From the NCBI GenBank assembly GCA_900557505.1, contig USTC01000054.1:1-6887 (forward strand): a DNA stretch of 6,887 bases, given 5' to 3'. Positions 1-6,017 of this stretch are shown in pieces. Below the pieces are notes generated by a model. The model was not told where the DNA came from. It saw only the letters and a program-made list of their open reading frames with translations, and searched no databases. Each line of letters opens with the position of its first letter. Within the stretch, counting starts at the first letter, position 1. The stretch comes from an uncultured Collinsella sp. (GTDB lineage: Bacteria; Actinomycetota; Coriobacteriia; Coriobacteriales; Coriobacteriaceae). The translations under genes and the position numbers were made by a program.

Positions 1-653
1 TGGCTGGCATTGGCTGGAAAGACGGACGCCCCGTAACGGTCATCGCCATTGAGCGCGGCACCACGACCAAAGAGCGTATGCGCCGCAACTTTGGTATGGC
101 GCATCCCGAGGGCTACCGCAAGGCACGTCGCCTGATGCGCCAAGCCGAGAAATTTGGGCGACCGGTCCTATGCCTGGTCGATACTTCGGGCGCCTTTTGC
201 GGCATCGGTGCCGAGGAGCGCGGCCAGGGCGAGGCGATTGCCCAGAATCTCATGGAGATGAGCGGCCTTAAGACGCCGATTGTCTCGGTGGTGACAGGCG
301 AGGGCGGCTCTGGTGGCGCGCGGGCGCTGTCCGTGGCCGACCGCATCCTGATGCTCTCGAGCTCGGCCTATTCGGTCGTGAGCCCCGAGGCCTGTGCGTC
401 GATTCTGTGGAAGGATACCGAGCGCGCGAATGAGGCCGCCGAGGCGCTTAAGCTCACGGCCCCCGATCTGTTGGCGCTCGGCATCATCGACGGCATTGTT
501 GATGATAGGGGCCTGTCGCATGAGGAGATTGCCGGTGCCGTCATGTCCTCGGCATTTGATGCCTTCGATACGCTTGGGCGGCTCGACGACGCGACCCTCA
601 CAAACCTCCGCTACGAAAAGTACCGCGCAATCGGTCAGTATCGCACGATGTGA
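1..653 (+). CDS. accA: Acetyl-CoA carboxylase carboxyltransferase subunit alpha (partial, 5' end outside window)
   Basis: AccA pairs with AccD to move the carboxyl group from carboxybiotin on AccB to acetyl-CoA, giving malonyl-CoA for fatty acid synthesis in the cytoplasm. The reading frame is open from the window edge (first full codon at 3) to TGA at 651-653, giving 216 residues; against about 319 in E. coli AccA, roughly the first 100 residues lie upstream. Visible family motifs, in order, are RRNFGMAHPEGYRKA (nt ~81-125), GAEERGQGEAIAQN (nt ~208-249), GEGGSGGA (nt ~298-321, the glycine-rich motif of the carboxyltransferase active site) and SPEACASILWK (nt ~381-413). The ATG at 78 is internal, because conserved AccA sequence continues upstream of it. 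The last Met codon and the stop lie inside a palindromic repeat, so the extreme C-terminus may be repeat-derived. accD is probably just upstream, but this cannot be seen. Confidence 0.95.
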   Translation, partial: AGIGWKDGRPVTVIAIERGTTTKERMRRNFGMAHPEGYRKARRLMRQAEKFGRPVLCLVDTSGAFCGIGAEERGQGEAIAQNLMEMSGLKTPIVSVVTGEGGSGGARALSVADRILMLSSSAYSVVSPEACASILWKDTERANEAAEALKLTAPDLLALGIIDGIVDDRGLSHEEIAGAVMSSAFDAFDTLGRLDDATLTNLRYEKYRAIGQYRTM

Positions 654-700
654 CAAAGGGACAGTCCGCATGTCACATTGGGAAAGGGTTCCTGTGTCAC
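649..700. repeat. Degenerate TGTGACA/TGTCACA palindromic intergenic element, copy 1
   Basis: The stretch contains TGTGACA at 649-655, TGTCACA at 671-677 and another TGTCACA half-site at about 695-701, separated by AAAGGGACAGTCC-like and GGAAAGGGTTCC-like sequence. The halves can pair as a hairpin. A related copy lies at 1912-1946 on the other side of the EIIC gene, sharing the GACAAA(A)GGA core and the GTCACATT end. This looks like a decayed dispersed palindromic (REP-like) element. It overlaps the accA stop codon and supplies the candidate start codons of the following gene. That it is dispersed genome-wide is inferred from only two local copies. Confidence 0.55.
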
Positions 701-1908
701 AAGTTTCTAACACCTCGTTTACAACGTCGGTTTCATCAAACGCCATGGCCGTGGTGGACTATCTGTCCAAAAGCATGATGTCGGCGCTGCCGTTTATTGT
801 CTGCGCGGCGTTGTTCCGCACCGTCGCTGTCATTATGGGCGAAGGCATGCTGGGCCTGTGGTCTGCCGATTCCGATATCTATCGCCTGTTCTACAGTTGG
901 CTCTATAACGCCGGCTACTACTTTTTGCCCATTTATCTTGGTTGGGCGGCCGCCCGCCAGCTCGGTTGCTCGGAGCAGCTGGGCATGATGCTGGGCGGCG
1001 TATTGATTGCACCCGATTTACTCAAGCTTGTCGATGCCGCATCGACGACGGGGGCATCGATGACTTCCGTGTATGGTCTGCTTCCTGCGCCGGTCAACGA
1101 TTACACGACGACTGTTATTCCGGTTCTCATCTCGGTGCCCGTGCTATGGCGAGTGGAGTGTTTCTTTAAGCGCGTTATCCCTAAGGCCGTGGCGTTTTCG
1201 TTCGTTCCGTTTGCGACAATGCTTGTCATGGTTCCGGTTTCGCTGTGTGTTACGGCACCGGCGGGCAGCTATCTGGGCATGCTGTTGGGCCAGCTTATGT
1301 TTATGCTTGGCAATTCCGGTGGCATCGTGTCGTTGCTCACGCTCATGGGGCTTGCCGCGGGCTGGGAGTTCCTTAAGATCGCGGGCGTCAGCAACGTCGT
1401 CCTATCGCTCGCCTACGCGCAGTTTATGAGTGTGGGAACGGATTCGTGCATCCTGATCGCCGCGACGATGGCAACGTTTGCCGTTTGGGGCATGCCCTTT
1501 GGCGCATCGTTCCGCGTTGCGGATAAGGACGAGAAGGCGCTCATGCTGGGCTATTCAATCTCGGGTGTTCTTGGCGGCGTAAGCGAGCCGGCGCTGTACG
1601 GTTGCGGCTTTAAATATGGCAGGTGCCTGACGTGCATGGCCATTGGCGGTGCCGTCGGAGGCCTTGTTGCGGCCGTGGGCCACGTTACGGCCTATACCAT
1701 CGGCATGACGAATGTCCTCATGGTCATTGGCTTTGCCACAGGTGGTTTTTCGAACCTGCTGTGGTGCTGCTTTGCCGGCGGTGTGGCATTTGCGGTGTCT
1801 GCGGCGCTGAGCTACTGCTTTGGCGTGGTGCCGGCGAAGGGGCAGGCGACGGGGGACGGAGCCGATTCGTCCGAAACAGTGGCGAGTGCTGCTGAAGTAA
1901 GCGCATAA
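670..1908 (+). CDS. PTS transporter EIIC-only membrane protein, glucose/beta-glucoside/sucrose superfamily
   Basis: This is a hydrophobic protein of 412 residues if translated from ATG 670. It resembles the membrane channel domain (EIIC) of BglF/ScrA-type sugar phosphotransferase permeases: LLGGVLIAPDLLKLV-like sequence near residue 110, GASMTSVYGLLPAPVNDYTTTVIPVL near residues 128-155, and GVSEPALYG with the family glutamate at residue 306. The chain ends in a short polar tail with no EIIA domain, and no EIIB domain precedes it, so phosphorylation would need partner proteins encoded elsewhere. The usual GVHH/GLHW motif after the 'PL..' stretch reads GVSN here (S241, N242), which may alter sugar handling. 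Start choice is uncertain: ATG 670 has AAAGGGA 8 nt upstream, GTG 694 has AAAGGG 5 nt upstream, and ATG 745 also fits. The first two lie within a palindromic repeat. Substrate is unknown. Confidence 0.82.
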   Translation: MSHWERVPVSQVSNTSFTTSVSSNAMAVVDYLSKSMMSALPFIVCAALFRTVAVIMGEGMLGLWSADSDIYRLFYSWLYNAGYYFLPIYLGWAAARQLGCSEQLGMMLGGVLIAPDLLKLVDAASTTGASMTSVYGLLPAPVNDYTTTVIPVLISVPVLWRVECFFKRVIPKAVAFSFVPFATMLVMVPVSLCVTAPAGSYLGMLLGQLMFMLGNSGGIVSLLTLMGLAAGWEFLKIAGVSNVVLSLAYAQFMSVGTDSCILIAATMATFAVWGMPFGASFRVADKDEKALMLGYSISGVLGGVSEPALYGCGFKYGRCLTCMAIGGAVGGLVAAVGHVTAYTIGMTNVLMVIGFATGGFSNLLWCCFAGGVAFAVSAALSYCFGVVPAKGQATGDGADSSETVASAAEVSA

Positions 1909-1911
1909 ACC

Positions 1912-1946
1912 TGTGCGACAAAAGGACGATTCCTTTGTCACATTCC
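1912..1946. repeat. Palindromic intergenic element, copy 2
   Basis: GACAAAAGGA pairs with TCCTTTGTC around a short CGAT loop, with one bulged A, directly after the EIIC stop codon. The sequence and the trailing GTCACATTCC resemble the copy at 649-700. It sits just before the terminator hairpin and may contribute to 3'-end structure of the EIIC transcript. Confidence 0.55.
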
Positions 1947-1948
1947 AA

Positions 1949-1979
1949 GGCCGTGGCCCGTGTGGGCTGCGGCCTTTTT
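1949..1979 (+). terminator. Rho-independent terminator of the EIIC gene
   Basis: GGCCG (1949-1953) pairs with CGGCC (1970-1974). Inside, after a TG/TG internal loop, GCCC (1956-1959) pairs with GGGC (1964-1967) around a GTGT loop. Five T residues follow immediately (1975-1979). GC-rich stem plus T-tract is the classical intrinsic terminator arrangement, and it separates the EIIC gene from the next unit. Confidence 0.85.
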
Positions 1980-1984
1980 GTATC

Positions 1985-2011
1985 TTGAGGACAAAGTGGC
2001 TACACTACAAT
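1985..2011 (+). promoter_or_regulatory. Probable promoter of the CDF transporter gene
   Basis: TTGAGG (1985-1990) and TACAAT (2006-2011) resemble the -35 and -10 elements of a housekeeping promoter. The 15-bp spacer is short, which lowers confidence. The site lies directly after a terminator and 48 bp before the next start codon, where a promoter is expected. Confidence 0.45.
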
Positions 2012-2058
2012 CCGTTTGAGCAATAGATATATAGGTAGTACCGTGGGGGCGGATGTAG

Positions 2059-3213
2059 ATGGTCGAGTGGATTGTTAAGCGTGCGCAGGGCGACCGTGCG
2101 CGCGTGGGCACGTTAGCGGGCATGGTGTGTATTGTCGCCAATGTTGCGCTTTGTGCTGCGAAGGGCGCAATCGGTGTGGTTTCGGGATCGGTTTCGATCG
2201 TGGCGGATGCCATGAACAACCTGTCCGATGCCAGCTCGAATATCGTGAGCGTGCTGGGCTTTAAGCTGGCGAGCAAACCGGCCGATCCCGAGCATCCTTA
2301 CGGCCACGGTCGCTACGAGTATCTCTCGGGATTGGTCGTGGCGGCACTCGTGCTGCTGATTGGCGTTGAGCTGGTGAAGTCCTCGGTTGAGCGCGTCATC
2401 CACCCCGAACCTGTCGAGTTCTCGCTTGCCTTGGTGGCAGTTCTCGTGCTTTCGATGGCCGTAAAGCTCTGGATGGCGGCCCTCAACCAAAAGCTCGGCG
2501 ATCGCATTGAGTCCGAGACGCTGCATGCGACCGCGCTAGATTCAAAGAACGATGTCCTTGCCACGGGCGCCGTGCTGGCGTGCGCAATTGTTTCGCAGGT
2601 GACGGGCATCAACCTTGACGCTTGGGTCGGCCTTGCCGTTGGCGCCTATATTGGCTGGAGCGGCTTTGAGCTTATCCAAGATACGGTGAGCCCGCTTTTG
2701 GGCCAGACGCCCGATCCTAAGCTGGTCAAGCACATTCGAGACAAGATCATGAGCTATCCCGGCGTTTTGGGCGTTCACGATCTGATGGTTCACGACTACG
2801 GCCCGGGCAGGAAGTTCGCAAGCGCTCACGCCGAGATGGCAGCCGAGGCCAGCCCGCTGGAAAGTCACGACACGCTCGATAACATCGAGCAGTCGTTTAG
2901 GAACGAAGACGGCATGATTGTCACGCTCCATTACGACCCCATCGTGACCGACGATCCCAAGGTGGCGAGCATGCGTTTGCGCATTAACGCAATGGCTCAG
3001 GAGATCGATAGTCGCCTCTCGATTCATGACCTGCGCTGTGTGCCGGGTCCTACGCACACCAATGTGATTTTCGACTGCGTGCGTCCCTCAGATCTGCAGA
3101 TGAGTGCCGAAGACGTAAAGCACGCGCTGGCACAACGAGTCGAATCGGAATACCCCAAGTCGATTGCCAAGATCACGATCGACGAAGACTACGTAGGCCA
3201 TACCCACGAGTAG
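2059..3213 (+). CDS. Cation diffusion facilitator (CDF) family divalent metal exporter
   Basis: CDF proteins export divalent metals such as Zn, Fe or Mn in exchange for protons across the cytoplasmic membrane. The 384-residue protein has about six membrane segments in its first ~205 residues (around 17-40, 44-66, 90-110, 122-143, 155-180 and 186-205). By alignment by eye to E. coli FieF, the transport site is N53 and D57 in TM2 (NNLSD) plus D161 and D165 in TM5 (DSKND). The second site is D76, H79 and H83 in DPEHPYGHG. An N-D/D-D set resembles that of manganese exporters of the MntE type rather than the His-containing zinc sites, so Mn is a reasonable guess. Residues ~210-295 form the cytoplasmic ZT-dimer domain. 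About 90 further residues (296-384) contain SIHDLRCVPGPTHTNVIFD and end in HTHE, looking like a second ferredoxin-like domain. ATG 2059 follows a G-rich ribosome-binding stretch at 2045-2053. Confidence 0.92.
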   Translation: MVEWIVKRAQGDRARVGTLAGMVCIVANVALCAAKGAIGVVSGSVSIVADAMNNLSDASSNIVSVLGFKLASKPADPEHPYGHGRYEYLSGLVVAALVLLIGVELVKSSVERVIHPEPVEFSLALVAVLVLSMAVKLWMAALNQKLGDRIESETLHATALDSKNDVLATGAVLACAIVSQVTGINLDAWVGLAVGAYIGWSGFELIQDTVSPLLGQTPDPKLVKHIRDKIMSYPGVLGVHDLMVHDYGPGRKFASAHAEMAAEASPLESHDTLDNIEQSFRNEDGMIVTLHYDPIVTDDPKVASMRLRINAMAQEIDSRLSIHDLRCVPGPTHTNVIFDCVRPSDLQMSAEDVKHALAQRVESEYPKSIAKITIDEDYVGHTHE

Positions 3214-3252
3214 GGCTGCGCCGGTAAAGCTAGTTATACAGAAGGGGAGAGC

Positions 3253-3879
3253 ATGAAGCGTCTATATCTACTCCGCCACGGTCAAACTGAGTTCAACGTC
3301 AAAAAGCTCGTCCAGGGTCGCTGCGATTCTCCGCTCACCGATTTGGGTCGTCAGCAGGCACGGGCGGCAGCCGCATGGCTCAAAGCCCACGGCGTCGCCC
3401 CCGACAAAGTGGTCTCATCACCCTTAGGCCGAGCCATGGACACGGCAAGTCTCGTCGCATGCGAGCTCCTCGGCCCGGACGCTGCTGTCGAGCCCTGCAA
3501 AGGCATCATCGAGCGCTGCTACGGAACCTTCGAGGAAGGCCCTCACGACGTCCTGCCCACCGACGTCTGGGACCCGGGCGAGGACCTGGTCCCCTTCGGA
3601 GGAGAAGGAAGCCGCGCGCTGCAAGAGCGCATGGTAGACACTCTCACCAATCTCATGAGTGCTAAGGACACCGAAACCCTCCTAGCAGTAAGCCACGGCA
3701 GCGCCAGCCGCCAATTCATCAAGGCTGCAGCCCCAGAGGGCTTCGAGCTCCCAACAAAACTCCCCAACTGCGCCATCATGATCTTTAATTTCGATGAGGC
3801 AAATCCACAAGCAGAAGGCGAGTCTCATCAATGCAAGTTCACCCTCCAGCAAATTGTGGATCCCCAACAAAGTAATTAG
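3253..3879 (+). CDS. Histidine phosphatase superfamily protein (phosphoglycerate mutase-like)
   Basis: The 208-residue protein belongs to the branch-1 histidine phosphatase family, which removes or moves phosphate through a phosphohistidine. The catalytic LLRHGQTEFN motif places the nucleophile at H9 with R8 beside it. SSPLGRA gives the phosphate-binding R60, E87 in IIERCYG is the likely acid, and H148 in VSHGSASR is the second catalytic histidine. The full set suggests an active enzyme. Length matches small phosphatases of the CobC/GpmB type rather than the ~250-residue glycolytic mutase, so the substrate cannot be assigned; annotations such as alpha-ribazole phosphatase would be guesses. 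ATG 3253 follows AAGGGGAG closely. The gene lies 39 bp after the CDF gene with no terminator between, so co-transcription is likely. Confidence 0.9.
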   Translation: MKRLYLLRHGQTEFNVKKLVQGRCDSPLTDLGRQQARAAAAWLKAHGVAPDKVVSSPLGRAMDTASLVACELLGPDAAVEPCKGIIERCYGTFEEGPHDVLPTDVWDPGEDLVPFGGEGSRALQERMVDTLTNLMSAKDTETLLAVSHGSASRQFIKAAAPEGFELPTKLPNCAIMIFNFDEANPQAEGESHQCKFTLQQIVDPQQSN

Positions 3880-3923
3880 CTGAGCGAGCAGAGTTAAGCA
3901 GACATCAACGTGTCGTCTCCCGA

Positions 3924-4060
3924 GCTTGGCAGAGGGACGGCGAAATATATTAAGTTTGTCGCGAGTTCCGCACGCAAAGGAAAGCACTTAATGTGCTTTC
4001 CGTCTTGCGCAGGACTGTAGAGCAGCAAACTTAATATATTTCGCCGCCCCTCTGCCAAGC
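3924..4060. repeat. Long inverted-repeat element (35-bp arms) with nested hairpins
   Basis: The left arm 3924-3958 and right arm 4026-4060 are reverse complements over 35 positions with one mismatch (A3937 opposite C4047). The arms are AT-rich in the middle (AAATATATTAAG) and GC-rich outside. Between them, GGAAAGCAC (3979-3987) pairs with GTGCTTTCC (3993-4001) around a TTAAT loop, CGCAA (3973-3977) with TTGCG (4005-4009), and AGTTCC (3964-3969) with GGACT (4012-4016) with a bulge. The whole element can therefore fold into one long rod. No open reading frame or target-site duplication is evident (flanks CCCGA and CCAGG differ). It may be a MITE-like mobile remnant or a structured RNA/terminator for the phosphatase transcript. 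Confidence 0.85.
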
Positions 4061-4117
4061 CCAGGCGACTCCACGCACTTTACCTGCGTAAACAATGTGA
4101 GTGAAATATGAATCTCG

Positions 4118-4144
4118 ATGGATACGCCCGCAGCCGTGTATACT
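4118..4144 (+). promoter_or_regulatory. Promoter-like motif before rplC, copy 1 of a repeated 26-nt site
   Basis: TATACT (4139-4144) is a good -10 element and is directly preceded by TG. No clear -35 sits at 17 bp; TGGATA at 4119-4124 would leave only a 14-bp spacer. The 26 nt at 4118-4143 match 5983-6008, upstream of rplB, at 23 positions. The same bases can also be read as the start of a 14-codon ORF (4118-4162, beginning MDTPAAVYT), but no good ribosome-binding site precedes it. The promoter reading is preferred because it places a start point just before the structured leader of the ribosomal operon. Confidence 0.5.
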
Positions 4145-4327
4145 AATCAGCTGTGTGTAACCAGGGGAGTATTCTGGCTGGACAAAATGCCTGCTTAATA
4201 GGGTTGTCAGGTAGTCCAGGCGAAATACAAGGCTGGGGAGCACGTCGTGTAAGTAGTGGTCCTCTAGGGGCGTACGCTCGGTGGTGTACGCATTGTCCCA
4301 AGACCACGCGAGAGTTGGGATCATATC
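4145..4327 (+). promoter_or_regulatory. Structured 5' leader of the rplC operon
   Basis: This non-coding leader contains two substantial potential hairpins. The first has CTGGAC (4178-4183) pairing with GTCCAG (4214-4219), enclosing CCTG (4190-4193) with CAGG (4208-4211). The second has GTGGT (4256-4260) with ACCAC (4303-4307), enclosing GGG/CCC and then GCGTAC (4270-4275) with GTACGC (4286-4291). Ribosomal protein operons are commonly autoregulated through such leaders, and L4 controls the S10 operon of E. coli. Whether L4, encoded here by rplD, binds this leader is inference; no match to a known leader family was established. Confidence 0.45.
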
Positions 4328-4948
4328 TTGATCAGCATGATTCTCGGCCGCAAGATTGGCATGACCCAGGTTTGGGACGAGGACGACAACGTCGTTCCCG
4401 TCACGGTCATCCAGGCTGGCCCCTGCGCTGTCTCGCAGGTTAAAACTCAGGCAACCGACGGCTATGACGCCGTCCAGATCGGTTTCGGCGACATCAAGGC
4501 CAAGAACGTGAACAAGCCCATGGCTGGTCACTTCGCCAAGGCTGGCGTCGAGCCTGTCCGTTTCCTTCGTGAGGTCCGCGTCGAGAACGGCGAGGAGCAC
4601 AAGGTCGGCGAGGTCGTCACCGTCGCTGATTTCGCTGATGTCGAGAAGGTCGACGTCATCGGTACCTCCAAGGGTAAGGGCTTCCAGGGTCGCATCAAGC
4701 GCTGGGGTCAGCGCCGCGGTCCTATGACGCATGGTTCTCACTTCCAGCGTCACCCCGGTTCTATCGGTCAGTGCGCCTATCCTGCGCGCGTCCTCAAGGG
4801 CGTCAAGATGGCCGGTCACATGGGTAACGAGCGCGTTACCGTCAAGAACCTTTCCGTTGTCCGCATCGATGCCGAGCAGAACCTCATCTTGGTCAAGGGC
4901 GCTGTCCCGGGTGCCAAGAATGGTCTCGTCGCCATCCGTATGGCCTAA
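4328..4948 (+). CDS. rplC: 50S ribosomal protein L3
   Basis: L3 binds 23S rRNA early in large-subunit assembly and reaches toward the peptidyl transferase centre. The 206-residue sequence matches family length. It shows the N-terminal [14 protein letters not shown] segment, the FLREVRV and [14 protein letters not shown] stretch, and the loop [18 protein letters not shown] followed by [13 protein letters not shown] near the centre-facing extension. The TTG at 4328 is preferred as start. It gives [14 protein letters not shown], the usual spacing of residues before the conserved block, and GGGA ends 7 nt upstream, whereas ATG 4337 has no ribosome-binding site. It is the first gene of the local ribosomal operon; rpsJ is not upstream. 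The 46-bp gap to rplD contains only the rplD ribosome-binding site. Confidence 0.96.
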   Translation: MISMILGRKIGMTQVWDEDDNVVPVTVIQAGPCAVSQVKTQATDGYDAVQIGFGDIKAKNVNKPMAGHFAKAGVEPVRFLREVRVENGEEHKVGEVVTVADFADVEKVDVIGTSKGKGFQGRIKRWGQRRGPMTHGSHFQRHPGSIGQCAYPARVLKGVKMAGHMGNERVTVKNLSVVRIDAEQNLILVKGAVPGAKNGLVAIRMA

Positions 4949-4994
4949 GGGCCCAGCCCATTTAGCCCAGCGTCATACCAAGGAGAACACTTAA

Positions 4995-5621
4995 ATGGCA
5001 AAGTTTGAAGTAAAGAACAGCGAGGGCAAGAAGGTCGCCGAGGCCGAGCTCGCCGCTGAGGTGTACGGCATCGAGCCGAACATCCACGTTATGCACCACA
5101 TCGTCAAGTGCCAGATGGCCTCTTGGCGTCAGGGCACCCAGTCCGCTAAGGGCCGCTCTGAGGTTTCCGGTGGCGGCAAGAAGCCTTGGCGTCAGAAGGG
5201 CACTGGCCGTGCCCGCCAGGGTTCCATCCGTGCTGCCCAGTGGCGTCACGGTGGCGTTGTCTTCGCCCCCAAGCCCCGTTCTTACGCTAAGCGTATGAAC
5301 AACAAGGAGGTCAAGCTGGCTATGCGCTCCGCGCTGTCCGCCAAGCTGGCCGATGGCGAGCTCGTGCTCGTCGACGACTACGGCTTCGAGAAGCCTTCCA
5401 CCAAGGCTGCCGTTGCCATGCTCAAGGCTCTCGGCCTTGAGGGCAAGCGTCTGACCATCATCGTTCGCGATGAGGACGTCAACGCCTACCTGTCGTTCCG
5501 CAACATTCCCAAGACGTTCATCATCACCGCTGACGAGGCCAACACCTACGATCTCGTCAACAACAACGCCGTGCTGATGCCCGCCGACATCGCCGCTCAC
5601 TTCGGGGAGGTGCTTGCATAA
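4995..5621 (+). CDS. rplD: 50S ribosomal protein L4
   Basis: L4 is a 23S rRNA-binding protein whose long loop lines the nascent peptide exit tunnel; in E. coli it also represses its own operon. The 208-residue protein has the tunnel loop at about residues 44-95. This includes K63 and the GTG triplet at 69-71, positions at which substitutions give macrolide resistance in other bacteria. Both carry the usual residues here, so no resistance change is seen. The globular part continues to a C-terminal segment rich in IIVRDEDVNAYLSFRNIP-like sequence. ATG 4995 follows AAGGAG at a suitable distance. The stop codon abuts the rplW start with no gap. Confidence 0.97.
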   Translation: MAKFEVKNSEGKKVAEAELAAEVYGIEPNIHVMHHIVKCQMASWRQGTQSAKGRSEVSGGGKKPWRQKGTGRARQGSIRAAQWRHGGVVFAPKPRSYAKRMNNKEVKLAMRSALSAKLADGELVLVDDYGFEKPSTKAAVAMLKALGLEGKRLTIIVRDEDVNAYLSFRNIPKTFIITADEANTYDLVNNNAVLMPADIAAHFGEVLA

Positions 5622-5909
5622 ATGACCGCCCACGAGATCATCATCCGTCCGATCGTGTCCGAGCGTTCCTTCTCCGGCATGGAGCTGAACAAGTACACGT
5701 TCGAGGTCGCCAAGGATGCTAACAAGTATCAGATCAAGGACGCTGTCGAGGAGATCTTCGGCGTCAAGGTCGTTCGCGTGAACACCCTGACGGTCAAGCC
5801 CAAGACCAAGCGCGTGCGCTATGTCGCCGGCAAGACCCGTTCTTGGAAGAAGGCCATCGTCACGCTGGCCGAGGGCGACACCATCGAGGTCTTTGGCAAC
5901 CAGGCCTAA
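5622..5909 (+). CDS. rplW: 50S ribosomal protein L23
   Basis: L23 sits at the exit of the peptide tunnel and docks trigger factor and the signal recognition particle. The 95-residue length and the segments IIIRPIVSERSF, KYTFEVAKDANKYQIKDAVEEIFGVKV and VNTLTVKPKTKRVRY are typical. The start ATG directly follows the rplD TAA. Its ribosome-binding site GGGGAGGTG (5603-5611) lies inside the end of rplD, so translation is probably coupled. A 179-bp gap follows, longer than usual before rplB. Confidence 0.97.
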   Translation: MTAHEIIIRPIVSERSFSGMELNKYTFEVAKDANKYQIKDAVEEIFGVKVVRVNTLTVKPKTKRVRYVAGKTRSWKKAIVTLAEGDTIEVFGNQA

Positions 5910-5926
5910 GACTCGTTGCTGTTGAG

Positions 5927-5971
5927 TGAGCTCATGCCTCCCAAAAAGGGGAGGCGAGAGCTCAAGGTTTT
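5927..5971 (+). terminator. Strong hairpin after rplW, possible terminator or attenuator
   Basis: TGAGCTC (5927-5933) pairs with GAGCTCA (5958-5964). Inside, after a 2-nt internal loop on each side, GCCTCCC (5936-5942) pairs with GGGAGGC (5949-5955) around an AAAAAG loop. The stem totals 14 bp and is followed after three bases by only four T residues (5968-5971). That is a weak tract, so partial termination or mRNA processing/stability is as likely as full termination. It sits between rplW and a probable second promoter for rplB. Confidence 0.5.
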
Positions 5972-5982
5972 GGGCGTATAAA

Positions 5983-6009
5983 ATGGACACGCCCGGAACC
6001 GTGTATACG
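5983..6009 (+). promoter_or_regulatory. Promoter-like motif before rplB, copy 2 of the repeated 26-nt site
   Basis: The 26 nt 5983-6008 match 4118-4143 with three differences and keep the same core, ending in GTGTATAC. TATACG (6004-6009) would be the -10 element, weaker than TATACT in copy 1. The geometry is otherwise identical, with TGGACA 14 bp upstream. The sequence also opens a 26-codon ORF (5983-6063, beginning MDTPGTVYT) without a convincing ribosome-binding site. A role as internal promoter or shared operator for rplB is inferred from repetition and position. Confidence 0.45.
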
Positions 6010-6017
6010 TCCGGTGT

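Noticed and set aside
394..669. Upstream extension of the EIIC reading frame into accA
   Set aside because: The extra 92 residues are an out-of-frame reading of conserved accA sequence, rich in R, S and P, with no PTS EIIB features.
3880..3923. Search for a conventional T-rich terminator directly after the phosphatase gene
   Set aside because: No GC-rich hairpin with a T-tract was found here; only the long palindrome starting at 3924 could serve that role.
4153..4443. Plus-strand 96-codon frame considered as a possible remnant of rpsJ
   Set aside because: The translation has no S10 motifs, and its second half is an out-of-frame reading of rplC.
4031..4819. 262-codon minus-strand open frame across the rplC leader and rplC
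   Set aside because: Mostly antisense to rplC; the remainder crosses the palindrome arm. No ribosome-binding site or recognisable protein was seen.
5053..5280. Possible macrolide-resistance changes in the L4 tunnel loop
   Set aside because: K63 and the GTG triplet at residues 69-71 are the usual residues, so the loop looks wild-type.
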